Shown: in pieces, positions 52,514 to 61,226 of the stretch | Numbering within the stretch: the first letter of the stretch is position 1 | Layout: each line of letters opens with the position of its first letter | Origin: UA16 sp042095135 | Lineage (GTDB): Bacteria > Bacteroidota > Bacteroidia > Flavobacteriales_D > Sanyastnellaceae | NCBI GenBank assembly: GCA_042095135.1 | Contig: JBELBV010000003.1 | Coordinates: 1 to 64,000, forward strand | DNA length: 64,000 nt | Direction: 5' to 3' | Notes under the pieces: generated by a model | The model's database searches: none | Told to the model about the DNA's origin: nothing | What the model saw: only the letters and a program-made list of their open reading frames with translations | Position numbers and translations under genes: made by a program

Positions 52514-53755
52514 ATGCTTTGGCTTCGCCTGCTTTTTGAAAGTTTTGCCTTCGCTTGGTCCGCGATCGTGACCAACCGGCTTCGGACCTTCCTGTCCCTG
52601 CTTGGGGTCATGGTGGGCATCTTCATGATAACGGCCGTTTTTGCCGTGGTGGACTCGCTGGAAGATGGACTGAAGAGCACATTCAATATGCTGGACGATG
52701 AAGTGCTGTTCATCCAAAAATGGCCTTGGGCATTTGACGAGGAATATCCGTGGTGGAAGTACGTCCAACGCCGGGAAGTCAGCCTGAACGATGCGGCACT
52801 TTTGGAAGAGCGGTTGACCCAAGCCAAGGAAGTAGTTTTCCAGGCCAAGACCATGCTCGCTGTCGAGTCCAACAACAGCCGCTTGGATGGGGTGGGCATT
52901 GTCGCGGTCTCGCAGGGATACGATGACGTGATTGCGCTGGACATTGCCGCTGGACGTTATTTCTCGCCCATGGAGGTGGAGTCGGGTCGAGCGGTAGCCA
53001 TCATCGGCTATGACGTGGCCGTGGAATTGACGGGTGATGCCGATGCGGTCGGAGAGGTCATTGAAGCCAAGGGGCAACGGCTGGAGGTGGTCGGCGTCTT
53101 CGCCAAGCAAGGGTCATCGGCCATCAATGATGGGTTCGACCGGGCGGCCATAGTGCCGGCCAAATTCGGCCACCGAATCATGGACTATGGTCTGGGTACG
53201 GCGATCATGGTAAAACCGATTGAGGGCGTGACCACAGAAGCGCTCTCCGATGAGATTGTGCAGCAGTTCCGTTCTGTGCGCAGGTTACGGCCGCGCGAGG
53301 ACGACGACTTCTCCATCAACCAAATCGATATGTTAACCTCCATTCTGGACAGCATTTTTCAGCAGGTGGAGTATGGTGGCTGGTTCATTGGCATCTTCGC
53401 CATCCTTGTGGGCTGCTTCAGTATCGCCAATATCATGTTTGTAAGCGTCCGCGAACGCACGCGCATCATTGGTGTGCAAAAGGCGATTGGTGCCAAGTCC
53501 AATTTCATCATGCTGCAGTTCCTTTTCGAGGCCGTTGCATTGTGCGTCATCGGTGCGTTGTTTGCCTTAATCGCCATCGAGGCCATTGTGGTGGCGGTGA
53601 ATGCCGTGGATGTGGGATTCCTGTTGCAAGTGCGTCCCTCCCGCATCATCATTGCCCTCAGCGTTGCTGTTGCTTCGGGTTTAATCGCCGGTTTGGCACC
53701 GGCACGTCGTGCAGCAGAAATGGAACCCGTAGAGGCCATGCGTACCACTGGATGA
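52514..53755 (+). CDS. ABC transporter permease (MacB/FtsX type)
   Basis: A 413-residue permease with the MacB layout: N-terminal membrane helix after the cytoplasmic segment NRLRTFLSLLGVMVGIF, a large periplasmic domain at about 45-270, and three C-terminal helices of an FtsX domain starting near GWFIGIFAILVGCFSIANIM, ending with GLAPARRAAEMEPVEAMR. Such permeases work by mechanotransmission in export of lipoproteins, peptides or antibiotics. No ATPase gene is adjacent, so its partner lies elsewhere. Substrate unknown. Confidence 0.92.
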   Translation: MLWLRLLFESFAFAWSAIVTNRLRTFLSLLGVMVGIFMITAVFAVVDSLEDGLKSTFNMLDDEVLFIQKWPWAFDEEYPWWKYVQRREVSLNDAALLEERLTQAKEVVFQAKTMLAVESNNSRLDGVGIVAVSQGYDDVIALDIAAGRYFSPMEVESGRAVAIIGYDVAVELTGDADAVGEVIEAKGQRLEVVGVFAKQGSSAINDGFDRAAIVPAKFGHRIMDYGLGTAIMVKPIEGVTTEALSDEIVQQFRSVRRLRPREDDDFSINQIDMLTSILDSIFQQVEYGGWFIGIFAILVGCFSIANIMFVSVRERTRIIGVQKAIGAKSNFIMLQFLFEAVALCVIGALFALIAIEAIVVAVNAVDVGFLLQVRPSRIIIALSVAVASGLIAGLAPARRAAEMEPVEAMRTTG

Positions 53756-53778
53756 TGTTCCCTGCGTAACTTTCGACC

Positions 53779-54633
53779 ATGCGAACAGTTTTGGTGACAG
53801 GGGCGAACGGCCAGTTGGGCTCGCGGTTGATGGAAGACACCGGCCAAAACACCCTTCGCATCGTCGGCTTCGACCGAGAAGAGCTGGATATCACCTCTCC
53901 TGAATCCATCGCGGAAGCCCTCAAGAAACATCAGCCTCATGTCGTCATCAATGCAGCGGCATACACCGCAGTGGACCGGGCCGAAGTGGAGCCAGAACTG
54001 GCCCATGCCATCAATGCCAAGGGGCCGCAACTGTTGGCGGAAGCCTGCGCTGCGCATGGTGTCGACCTGATTCACATCAGTACTGATTACGTATTTGACG
54101 GGACGCAGGACCGGCCGTATGTGCCGTCCGATGTGCCCAACCCCATGGGGGTGTATGCGGACTCCAAACGCGCCGGCGAGTTGGCGGTTGAAGCCACGAC
54201 AGGAGTCCGTTGGTGGGTAGTCCGTGTGGCCTGGTTGTGCGATACGCGCGGCCAGAATTTCATGCAAACGATGCTGCGCCTGGGACGATCGGGCAAGGCC
54301 TTGCGCGTAGTTAACGATCAGCACGGTGTTCCCACGTTTGCCCGCCCGTTTGCAGAGGCGTTGCTGAAACTCGCTGCCCAACCCGAACGGGTCCCCTCTG
54401 GAGTTTGGCATTACGGCCCCCAAGGCCCGACCACGTGGCACGGGTTCGCGCAGGCCATCTTTGAAGGGTACGGCATAGACGTCGAATTGGCGCCGTGCAC
54501 GACCGCAGACTACCCAACACCCGCAAAACGTCCGGCCTATTCCTACCTGAATGGCAAACCATTTGCAGACGCATTGCAATTGCCCCACCTGCATTGGAAG
54601 GAGGCCTTGAGGCATGAACTAGAATTTGGATAA
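53779..54633 (+). CDS. rmlD: dTDP-4-dehydrorhamnose reductase
   Basis: Last step in dTDP-L-rhamnose synthesis, reducing dTDP-4-dehydrorhamnose with NAD(P)H. The 284-residue extended SDR protein has GANGQLGS at 8-15, the STDYVFDG motif near 101, and the catalytic pair Tyr126/Lys130 in VYADSKRAGE, then LRVVNDQHGVPTFA. It is separated from rmlA by 15 kb. A one-mismatch -7 box, TAACTTTC, ends four bases before the ATG. Confidence 0.95.
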   Translation: MRTVLVTGANGQLGSRLMEDTGQNTLRIVGFDREELDITSPESIAEALKKHQPHVVINAAAYTAVDRAEVEPELAHAINAKGPQLLAEACAAHGVDLIHISTDYVFDGTQDRPYVPSDVPNPMGVYADSKRAGELAVEATTGVRWWVVRVAWLCDTRGQNFMQTMLRLGRSGKALRVVNDQHGVPTFARPFAEALLKLAAQPERVPSGVWHYGPQGPTTWHGFAQAIFEGYGIDVELAPCTTADYPTPAKRPAYSYLNGKPFADALQLPHLHWKEALRHELEFG

Positions 54634-54651
54634 CTCCCATTGAAATTGAGC

Positions 54652-56412
54652 ATGGAAGGAAAAGAACTCATGGAATTCGCCGCACAACGTGCGCACGATT
54701 GGACCCAATCCCCCTACGACGAGGACACCCAGAACGCGGCACTTGACCTGCTGAACGAAGGTGGAGAAGCGCTGGTGGAAGCCTTTTACACCGACCTGGA
54801 GTTTGGCACGGGTGGATTGCGCGGCCTTATGGGCGTCGGCACCAACCGCATGAACGCCTACACTGTCGCCCAAGCGACCCAAGGCCTGGCCAATTACATG
54901 CTTGAGGCCGTGCCGAGCGGAGCCTCCATCGCGATCGCCCACGACTCCCGCAACAACAGCCCGGAATTCGCTCGGGTAGCAGCCGAAGTCATGGCAGGCA
55001 ACGGCATTGAGGTCCATTTGTTCCCTGCATTGCGCCCGACGCCGCAACTTTCGTTCACCGTCCGGGAACTCGGATGTACGGCAGGCATAGTCGTTACAGC
55101 AAGCCACAATCCGAAGGAGTACAACGGGTACAAAGTCTACTGGAGCGATGGCGGTCAAATTGTGCCTCCGCATGACAAAGGCATCATTGAACGGGTTCGA
55201 GCCGTTTCCGGGCCTGCCGAGGTCCAGTGGGGGCAGGATAAGGCATCGCAAGCCCGCATTCACTTGTTGGATGCACAGGCGGACCAAGCGTATTGGAAGA
55301 CGGTGCTGGAATTGCGATTGAGTGAAGATTTGGTCGCAAACGGCAGCGATCTCAGTATCGTGTACACGCCGTTGCATGGTACAGGGTCGGTCTCTGTTAT
55401 ACCCGCACTTGAAGCGGCCGGTTTCCGAAACGTGCACATCGTGGAAAGCCAGCGGCATCCCGACGGCAACTTTCCGACTGTCCACAGCCCCAATCCTGAG
55501 GAAGGGGCGGCACTCTCGGAAGCCATTGAATTGGCCAAAACGGTCAACGCGCAGTTGGTCCTAGGTACCGATCCGGATTCGGACCGCGTGGGCATCGCCG
55601 TGCCCGATGCGCAATCCGAAGGTGGGTGGCGACTCTTGAACGGCAACGAGACAGGGGCACTGCTTGTACATTATGTGGTGTCTCAGCGTGCCGAAAAGAA
55701 CTTGCTCGTTCAAGGTGATTTTGTCGCCAAAACCATTGTCACCTCGGATCTGATGGCGGAGATCGGTCGGCACGTAGGCCTCGATGTGCAGGAGACTTTG
55801 ACCGGATTCAAATGGATTGCGGACGCCATACGGCGGGAAGAAGGCAAAGGACGGTTTGTGGCTGGCGGTGAGGAGAGCTACGGCTACATGATTGGCGATG
55901 AGGTCCGGGACAAGGATGCGGTGGCAGCAGCGTGTGTTTTATGTGAATTGGCGCATGTGGCGCACGCCGAGGGTTCGGATTTGCTGGGTCGACTCGAGGC
56001 CATTCACCGCACCCACGGGGCGTACAAGGAGGCGCTTGTGTCGCAAACGAAACAGGGACGAGCGGGCAAGGCGGAAATCGCGGCCCAAATGGAAGGATTT
56101 CGTACGTCGCCACCGGCTGAATTGGCTGGAGAACGTGTCGTTGAAGTTCGGGATTATGCGGCCCAGCGCGCGACAGACGTACGGGACGGTTCAACGCGAA
56201 CGCTTGACCTGCCGGCATCGAATGTGGTACAGTTAATCACTGAGCATAACACCCTCGTCACCGCACGGCCAAGCGGGACAGAGCCCAAAATCAAGTTCTA
56301 TTTCTCGGTGCGCATGGCGGTGGAAAATTGGCCAAACAGCGACTACAGCCAGGCCATGGGAGCATTGGAAAGTCGCATCGCACTGCTCAAACAAGAAATG
56401 GGAGTGGCCTAA
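54652..56412 (+). CDS. Phospho-sugar mutase (phosphoglucomutase/phosphomannomutase family)
   Basis: Interconverts hexose 1- and 6-phosphates through a phosphoserine intermediate. The 586-residue protein has FGTGGLRGLMGVG near residue 50, the active Ser151 in VTASHNPKEYNGYK, the metal loop DPDSDRVG, the sugar-specificity loop GGEESYGYM and the phosphate-binding RPSGTEPKIKFY. Its length, longer than PGM1-type enzymes, is typical of Bacteroidota mutases. It may supply glucose-1-phosphate to RmlA. An in-frame TTG at 54640 is an alternative start. Confidence 0.94.
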   Translation: MEGKELMEFAAQRAHDWTQSPYDEDTQNAALDLLNEGGEALVEAFYTDLEFGTGGLRGLMGVGTNRMNAYTVAQATQGLANYMLEAVPSGASIAIAHDSRNNSPEFARVAAEVMAGNGIEVHLFPALRPTPQLSFTVRELGCTAGIVVTASHNPKEYNGYKVYWSDGGQIVPPHDKGIIERVRAVSGPAEVQWGQDKASQARIHLLDAQADQAYWKTVLELRLSEDLVANGSDLSIVYTPLHGTGSVSVIPALEAAGFRNVHIVESQRHPDGNFPTVHSPNPEEGAALSEAIELAKTVNAQLVLGTDPDSDRVGIAVPDAQSEGGWRLLNGNETGALLVHYVVSQRAEKNLLVQGDFVAKTIVTSDLMAEIGRHVGLDVQETLTGFKWIADAIRREEGKGRFVAGGEESYGYMIGDEVRDKDAVAAACVLCELAHVAHAEGSDLLGRLEAIHRTHGAYKEALVSQTKQGRAGKAEIAAQMEGFRTSPPAELAGERVVEVRDYAAQRATDVRDGSTRTLDLPASNVVQLITEHNTLVTARPSGTEPKIKFYFSVRMAVENWPNSDYSQAMGALESRIALLKQEMGVA

Positions 56413-56416
56413 CGGG

Positions 56417-57001
56417 CTAGTCGCGGGTGTTGCCCCGCTCAACGGCAGCATCTTCTAAGCGCTCCATCCCGTCCTCGAAACGGTCGCGCAGCTGTTCCCA
56501 CTGCGTGTTTCGCTCCATGTCAGGCACCACGTATTCGATGGCATCCTCAACAAAAGGGTAGAGTACCGATTGTTCGACCTGTGCTTCCGGCAGCCATTGG
56601 CGCGGTCCGAAAACCCCATCCAAGGCATAGGTTAATGCGCTCAAGAAGAACAGTGTTTGCACCATTCCAAGTGCGAGTCCACCGAGCTTATTCAACATGC
56701 TCAACGCCGTGAGGTCGATGATTTTTTCCAAGAGTTTGGCAATGAAATGCACCCCCAATACCACCCCCAAAAACGTCAGGCCGAATGCGCCTACTTCGGT
56801 GGTCCGATTGGACCAGTCGAACTGTTGATTCAACCATTCTGCAGCGAAACTGGAGAAATGAAAGCCGGCATAGATACCCAGCACCAGCCCGAAGATGGAG
56901 GCGATTTTGATAATGAGGCCTTTTCGAAAGCCATTGAACATGGCCCATGCAAGCCAAATGCCCAAGAGGGCATCCACGGCCCCTATTTGATTCAATTGCA
57001 T
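56417..57001 (-). CDS. CvpA family membrane protein
   Basis: A 194-residue inner-membrane protein with about four N-terminal helices: AVDALLGIWLAWAMFNGFRKGLII, IASIFGLVLGIYAGFHF, VGAFGLTFLGVVLGVHFIAKLL and LGMVQTLFFLSALTYAL. The first segment with GFRKG is the CvpA hallmark. The charged C-terminal tail is predicted cytoplasmic. CvpA is named for a role in colicin V production and affects envelope stability; its molecular role is unclear. It converges on the mutase gene with four bases between stops. Confidence 0.9.
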   Translation of the reverse strand: MQLNQIGAVDALLGIWLAWAMFNGFRKGLIIKIASIFGLVLGIYAGFHFSSFAAEWLNQQFDWSNRTTEVGAFGLTFLGVVLGVHFIAKLLEKIIDLTALSMLNKLGGLALGMVQTLFFLSALTYALDGVFGPRQWLPEAQVEQSVLYPFVEDAIEYVVPDMERNTQWEQLRDRFEDGMERLEDAAVERGNTRD

Positions 57002-57018
57002 GCCGCAAAATAGAAAGA

Positions 57019-57534
57019 ATGGAGCGCTACCTTTCGGCTATGGACCCATTAAAACCATCCTTTACCATTCGCAAGGGAACGCCTGAAGACGCTACAGCCA
57101 TTCATCGATTGATTGTTGAGTTGGCCATTTATGAGCGTGCGGAGCAGGAAGTCACAACGACCGCAGAACAGCTCGAGGAAGATGGCTTTGGTGATGATGC
57201 CATCTATCGGCTTTTTGTAGCGGAGGTTCAAGGCGACGTTGTTGGGATGGCGCTGTGGTACGAGAAATACAGCACGTGGAAAGGCCGGTGTGGCTTTCTC
57301 GAAGACCTTGTGGTGCGGGAGTCGCATCGCGGGAAGGGCATCGGCAAAGCGTTGTTTTTAGCGGTGGCTGATGCGTGCGCCGCCGCCGACTATGGCCGGA
57401 TGGAGTGGCAAGTATTGGATTGGAATGAACCCGCGATTGAGTTTTATAAATCCCTCGGTGCCGGTTTGGACCCCGAGTGGCTCAACGGGAAGTTGACGCG
57501 TGAAGGGCTGCGCGCGCTGGCGTCCGGTCGCTAG
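57019..57534 (+). CDS. GNAT family N-acetyltransferase
   Basis: A 171-residue acetyltransferase. Motif A (acetyl-CoA binding) is visible as FLEDLVVRESHRGKGIGKALF, with the later motif B-like segment WNEPAIEFYKSLGA. The N-terminal IRKGTPEDATAIHRLIVELAIYE and the EKYSTWKGR segment place it near the diamine/spermine or thialysine acetyltransferase-like group (SAT1-like). Substrate is not certain. The start could be 57019, which has an A-rich upstream, or the in-frame ATG at 57040. It is divergent from cvpA and its stop overlaps the DUF2795 gene. Confidence 0.9.
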   Translation: MERYLSAMDPLKPSFTIRKGTPEDATAIHRLIVELAIYERAEQEVTTTAEQLEEDGFGDDAIYRLFVAEVQGDVVGMALWYEKYSTWKGRCGFLEDLVVRESHRGKGIGKALFLAVADACAAADYGRMEWQVLDWNEPAIEFYKSLGAGLDPEWLNGKLTREGLRALASGR

Positions 57535-57752
57535 TATTCGTCTTCGTTGAAGAAGAAGTCCTCCTTGCTCGGGTAGTCGGGCCAGATGTCCTCGATGGTT
57601 TCGAACGCATCGCCGTCGTCCTCCAATTGCTGCAAATTCTCCACAACTTCAAGCGGTGCCCCGGTACGCATCGCAAAGTCAATCAGCTCGTCTTTGCTGG
57701 CGGGCCAAGGAGCGTCTTCGAGGTAGGAAGCCAATTCAAGTGTCCAATACAT
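57531..57752 (-). CDS. DUF2795 domain protein
   Basis: A 73-residue, very acidic protein (MYWTLELASYLEDAPWPASK at the start, EDFFFNEDEY at the end) that matches the DUF2795 family, well conserved in Bacteroidota and of unknown function. The WPASKDELIDFAMRTGAP segment resembles a small helical fold. The ATG at 57752 fits the conserved N terminus; the frame is open upstream to 57791. It has its own -7 box and its stop overlaps the GNAT stop. Confidence 0.9.
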   Translation of the reverse strand: MYWTLELASYLEDAPWPASKDELIDFAMRTGAPLEVVENLQQLEDDGDAFETIEDIWPDYPSKEDFFFNEDEY

Positions 57753-57771
57753 GGTAAGCGTCTTCAGCGCG

Positions 57772-57779
57772 CAAAAATA
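57772..57779 (-). promoter_or_regulatory. -7 box (TATTTTTG) for the DUF2795 gene
   Basis: A perfect minus-strand TAnnTTTG 19 bases upstream of the ATG, predicting a leader of roughly 13-16 bases. Motif and position only. Confidence 0.45.
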
Positions 57780-57854
57780 GAAGAATCGCAATCACATCCA
57801 AGAAAATCTTCAGAAACGCCGCATTTTCGGCTGTTTTTGGCGTAATCCTCCAGG

Positions 57855-58409
57855 TTAAGGCGTTGATTCCCATGGAATTTCCGGAGAGCCGGTCACGGCA
57901 TGCAGGTGTCTGCTCCACACAAAAAACAGGTCGCTCAATCGGTTCAAGTAGGCGACCAAGCCTTCCGGAATGTCCTCCTCTCGTCCGAGTGCGATCACCC
58001 GACGTTCTCCACGCCTGCATACCACGCGGCATTTGTGCGCAGCAACGACGGCCGGATGTCCTCCGGGAAGGATGAACTGGCTTAGTGGTGAAAGGGCTTC
58101 ATTTTTGGCGTCCATCCAAGCCTCCATCTCGGCCACGCGGGTGCCAGGAATGGGCGGCAGGTGCTTGGCCATTTCGGGATCGACGGTGGCCAAATGACTT
58201 CCCCAGGAGAACACGTCAGATTGGATGGCTCGGAGGAACGCATCATCTTCAGATTGCGCCACGGCAGCACAGGTGCCCATTTCTCCAATGCACACATTGA
58301 GTTCATCCAGTGTACCGTAGGCTTCGATGCGCAAGTCGTCCTTGCTCAGCCGTTGGCCACCAAACAACGATGTGGTGCCGTCATCCCCTGTTCGCGTATA
58401 AATCCGCAT
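57855..58409 (-). CDS. Cob(I)alamin adenosyltransferase (PduO type)
   Basis: Transfers the adenosyl group of ATP to cob(I)alamin, forming coenzyme B12. In 184 residues it has the PduO ATP-binding N terminus IYTRTGDDGTTSLFGGQR, the substrate-facing EAYGTLDELN, and the C-terminal VCRRGERRVIAL and YLNRLSDLFFVWSR motifs. It likely serves a B12-dependent enzyme such as methylmalonyl-CoA mutase or ribonucleotide reductase elsewhere. Single-gene unit: neighbours are unrelated. Confidence 0.95.
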   Translation of the reverse strand: MRIYTRTGDDGTTSLFGGQRLSKDDLRIEAYGTLDELNVCIGEMGTCAAVAQSEDDAFLRAIQSDVFSWGSHLATVDPEMAKHLPPIPGTRVAEMEAWMDAKNEALSPLSQFILPGGHPAVVAAHKCRVVCRRGERRVIALGREEDIPEGLVAYLNRLSDLFFVWSRHLHAVTGSPEIPWESTP

Positions 58410-58452
58410 TTGGCATTCTTTCGAATGAGCAAGCTACAACGCAACGGACAGA

Positions 58453-58468
58453 CCCCTACCTTTAGGGG
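58453..58468. promoter_or_regulatory. Palindrome upstream of the dCMP deaminase gene
   Basis: CCCCTA-CCTT-TAGGGG is a perfect 6-bp inverted repeat 17 bases before the TTG start. It overlaps TACCTTTA, a one-mismatch -7 box at 58457-58464. It could be an operator or a small hairpin; it lacks the T-run of a terminator. Confidence 0.3.
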
Positions 58469-58485
58469 CGTAAATCACCAGACAC

Positions 58486-58950
58486 TTGGAACCGGATTTG
58501 AACCCCACCCCTGAAGCGGTTAAGCAGCTGCGGTACGACGAAGCCTACATGCGCATGGCGGCTGAATGGGCCCAGTTGTCCCATTGCGTCCGCAAGCAGG
58601 TGGGTGCGTTGATTGTCAAAGACCGCATGATCATCGCCGACGGGTTCAACGGCACACCAACTGGCTTTCCCAATGTGTGCGAGAATGAAGAGGGGGAAAC
58701 GAATTGGTACGTGCTGCATGCGGAGGCCAACGCCATCACCAAATTGGCGCGTTCCAACAACTCGGCCGTAGGAGCCACGTTGTACATCACCATGTCTCCT
58801 TGCCGTGAGTGTTCCAAACTGATTCACCAAGCCGGCATCAGCCGGGTGGTCTACCGCGATGAATACAAGGATCCCCAGGGTCTTGAATTTTTGAAGCAGG
58901 CGGGCGTCGAGCTGGTTCACCTCGAACAACGGCGGAAGTTGAGGAGTTAA
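58486..58950 (+). CDS. Deoxycytidylate (dCMP) deaminase
   Basis: Deaminates dCMP to dUMP for thymidylate synthesis. The 154-residue protein has the zinc-binding and catalytic motifs LHAEANAI (His, Glu) and SPCRECSKLIHQAG (PCxxC), with KQVGALIVKDRMIIADGFNGTPTGF upstream, the pattern of the dCMP/ComEB group. The start is a TTG at 58486 (or TTG at 58498); the first in-frame ATG comes inside the conserved YDEAYMRMA segment and is too late. The processing protease gene begins eight bases downstream. Confidence 0.93.
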   Translation: MEPDLNPTPEAVKQLRYDEAYMRMAAEWAQLSHCVRKQVGALIVKDRMIIADGFNGTPTGFPNVCENEEGETNWYVLHAEANAITKLARSNNSAVGATLYITMSPCRECSKLIHQAGISRVVYRDEYKDPQGLEFLKQAGVELVHLEQRRKLRS

Positions 58951-58957
58951 TAGGAGC

Positions 58958-60586
58958 ATGAACGAAAACGGGAAATCACCAGCTCCTTCCTGGCAGCCGT
59001 TGGCCTATGCTGTCATCTTAATCCTAGGGGTGTACATCGGGCTTCAGACCGGCGGTGGGTCGTCCAATGGTATGCACATGGTCGGTCCGCGCAGTGCCTT
59101 GAATGGTGTGCTTGATCGTGTGGAACAGACCTACGTGGATCCTGTGGTACGCGGTGAATTGGAGCAAGTCGCCCTTGATGCCGTTTTGGAAAAATTGGAC
59201 CCACACAGCTTGTTCATCAGCGCCGAAGAATTGGCGGCACTTGCTGAACCCATGGAGGGCAACTTCGAGGGCATCGGCGTCGAATTCATCATTCAACGGG
59301 ATACGTTGATGGTGGTCGCGGCCATCCCGGGAGGTCCTTCCGAGAAGGCCGGTATCCGCGCAGGGGACCGCATTTTGACCGTTGACTCGTTGCCAATCTC
59401 CGGTCAGGACCTCACCAACCAGCGGGTCATGGAATTGCTCAAAGGCCCTCGGAACACGACGGTGATCGTTGGCTTGGATCGAGCCGATACGGTCAAACAC
59501 GTGTTGTTACGCAGGGACCGCATTCCCATACACAGCGTCGTTTGCGCGGCCAATTTGGATGACCAACGCGGGTACATCAAGGTCATCCGCTTTGCCCAAA
59601 ATACTGCCGAGGAATTTGAATTGGCAATGGAAACCTTGGACGATCAAGGACTGAACGAGGTGATTGTCGATTTGCGCGGCAACGGAGGGGGGTACTTGAA
59701 TGCCGTGGTGCCCATGGTGGAGTCGTTTTTGGAAGAGGATGATTTGGTTGTCTACACAGAAGGCGAACATGTCCCCCGTCGCACGTACAAAGCACGACGA
59801 GATGGCCGTTGGAAGGATTGGGACATCGCGGTTCTCGTGGACGAGTCTTCGGCCTCGGCCTCGGAGATTTTCGCCGGCGCCATCCAAGATCACGACCGCG
59901 GGCCCATCATTGGTCGCCGCACGTTCGGCAAAGGGTTGGTCCAAGAAGAATTCTCCATTGCCACACTCGGGGCGTTGCGGCTAACAGTAGCGCGGTTTTA
60001 CACGCCAACAGGACGCGCCATTCAGCGGCCCTATGGTGAGGACGTGGACTACGGCGACGATTATTTCGCTCGGTACGAACGGGGCGAATTGTTCCACCAG
60101 GACAGCATCGCAACGGTCGATTCCTTGACCTACATGACACCTGCGGGTAAGGTGGTGCACGGAGCTGGCGGCATAACGCCGGATGTTTTTGTTGCACTGG
60201 ACACGATTCGATGGTCCGGATACCTTTCGGATTTGAGCTGGACCGGAACGCTCCGCGATGCAGCTTTTGCCTACGTGGATGCCAACCGATCAGCAGCAGA
60301 AAGCCAGGCGCAAAGCGCAGGCGAAGGGTTGGAATCTAACACCTTGCTCACATTTCTTATCGAATATGCAGAAGCGGAAGGCATCTCACCGCCGGCCGAT
60401 TGGACCGATGAAGAACGCAACGAACTGAGCGACCGCATGGCTGCACAAGTCATCCGCAATATGGCGGGGGAACAAGCCTACTACACCTTTCTCAGCCACG
60501 GTGACGAGGCCGTGGACGAAGCCACTCACTGGTTGGAAAACAAGTTGCGCATGGACATCGTCGACGGTCGATTAACTTTGCAGTAA
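58958..60586 (+). CDS. ctpA: C-terminal processing protease (S41 family, CtpA-like)
   Basis: A periplasmic serine protease with a Ser-Lys dyad that trims or degrades proteins from their C termini. The 542-residue protein has an N-terminal membrane anchor (PLAYAVILILGVYIGLQ), a PDZ domain at about 95-180 (EGIGVEF, AGIRAGDRIL) and the catalytic domain with RGNGGGYLN, nucleophile Ser300 in DESSASASEIFAGA and Lys325 in RTFGKGLVQ, 25 residues apart as in Prc. The substrate here is unknown. It follows the dCMP deaminase gene closely, probably in one transcript. Confidence 0.95.
   Translation: MNENGKSPAPSWQPLAYAVILILGVYIGLQTGGGSSNGMHMVGPRSALNGVLDRVEQTYVDPVVRGELEQVALDAVLEKLDPHSLFISAEELAALAEPMEGNFEGIGVEFIIQRDTLMVVAAIPGGPSEKAGIRAGDRILTVDSLPISGQDLTNQRVMELLKGPRNTTVIVGLDRADTVKHVLLRRDRIPIHSVVCAANLDDQRGYIKVIRFAQNTAEEFELAMETLDDQGLNEVIVDLRGNGGGYLNAVVPMVESFLEEDDLVVYTEGEHVPRRTYKARRDGRWKDWDIAVLVDESSASASEIFAGAIQDHDRGPIIGRRTFGKGLVQEEFSIATLGALRLTVARFYTPTGRAIQRPYGEDVDYGDDYFARYERGELFHQDSIATVDSLTYMTPAGKVVHGAGGITPDVFVALDTIRWSGYLSDLSWTGTLRDAAFAYVDANRSAAESQAQSAGEGLESNTLLTFLIEYAEAEGISPPADWTDEERNELSDRMAAQVIRNMAGEQAYYTFLSHGDEAVDEATHWLENKLRMDIVDGRLTLQ
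60573..60580 (+). promoter_or_regulatory. -7 box (TAACTTTG) for superoxide dismutase
   Basis: A perfect TAnnTTTG inside the last codons of the protease gene, 40 bases before the superoxide dismutase ATG. No -33 TTTG at ideal spacing. It would give the sod-ispD pair its own promoter. Confidence 0.45.
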
Positions 60587-60620
60587 GAATCGCATTAACT
60601 CATAAAATCAAAAACGGATC

Positions 60621-61226
60621 ATGGCTTTTGAACTCCCAACCCTGCCTTATGCCTACGATGCTTTGGAACCCCACATAGATGCGCGTACCATGGAAATTCA
60701 CCACGGTAAGCACCACGCAGGTTACACATCTAAATTGAACGCGGCCATCGAAGGCACGGAGATGGAAGGTAAGGGCATCGAAGCCCTGCTGGCTGACCAC
60801 TCGGACAACGGTGCCGTCCGCAACAACGGAGGTGGATACTACAACCACACCCTCTTCTGGAGCATCATGTCACCCAATGGAGGTGGTGTGCCATCCGGTG
60901 ATTTGGCAGTTGCCATTGAATCGGATCTCGGTGGATGGGATACATTCAAGCAATCCTTTGCCAACGCTGCCGCGACCCGGTTTGGTTCAGGATGGGCTTG
61001 GTTGTGTGTGAAGGATGGTAAACTCGAAGTGTGCTCCTCGGCGAACCAGGACAACCCGCTCATGCCCGGCGTAGGATGCGGCGGAACCCCGATCATGGGA
61101 TTGGACGTGTGGGAACACGCCTATTACCTGAACTACCAGAATCGCCGTCCCGACTACATCGCGGCGTTCTTCAACGTCGTTGACTGGGACGCAGTTGCCC
61201 AGCGGTACGCAGCGGCTCGCGCGTGA
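60621..61226 (+). CDS. sodA: Superoxide dismutase (Mn/Fe family)
   Basis: Converts superoxide to oxygen and hydrogen peroxide in the cytoplasm. The 201-residue protein has the four metal ligands in context: His in EIHHGKHHAGYT, His in GGYYNHTLFW, and Asp and His in DVWEHAYYLNYQNRRPDY. The Gln in SSANQDNPLM lies at the position typical of Mn enzymes rather than Fe enzymes, so Mn or cambialistic use is likelier; this is not certain from sequence. The stop overlaps the GTG of ispD by four bases. Confidence 0.95.
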   Translation: MAFELPTLPYAYDALEPHIDARTMEIHHGKHHAGYTSKLNAAIEGTEMEGKGIEALLADHSDNGAVRNNGGGYYNHTLFWSIMSPNGGGVPSGDLAVAIESDLGGWDTFKQSFANAAATRFGSGWAWLCVKDGKLEVCSSANQDNPLMPGVGCGGTPIMGLDVWEHAYYLNYQNRRPDYIAAFFNVVDWDAVAQRYAAARA

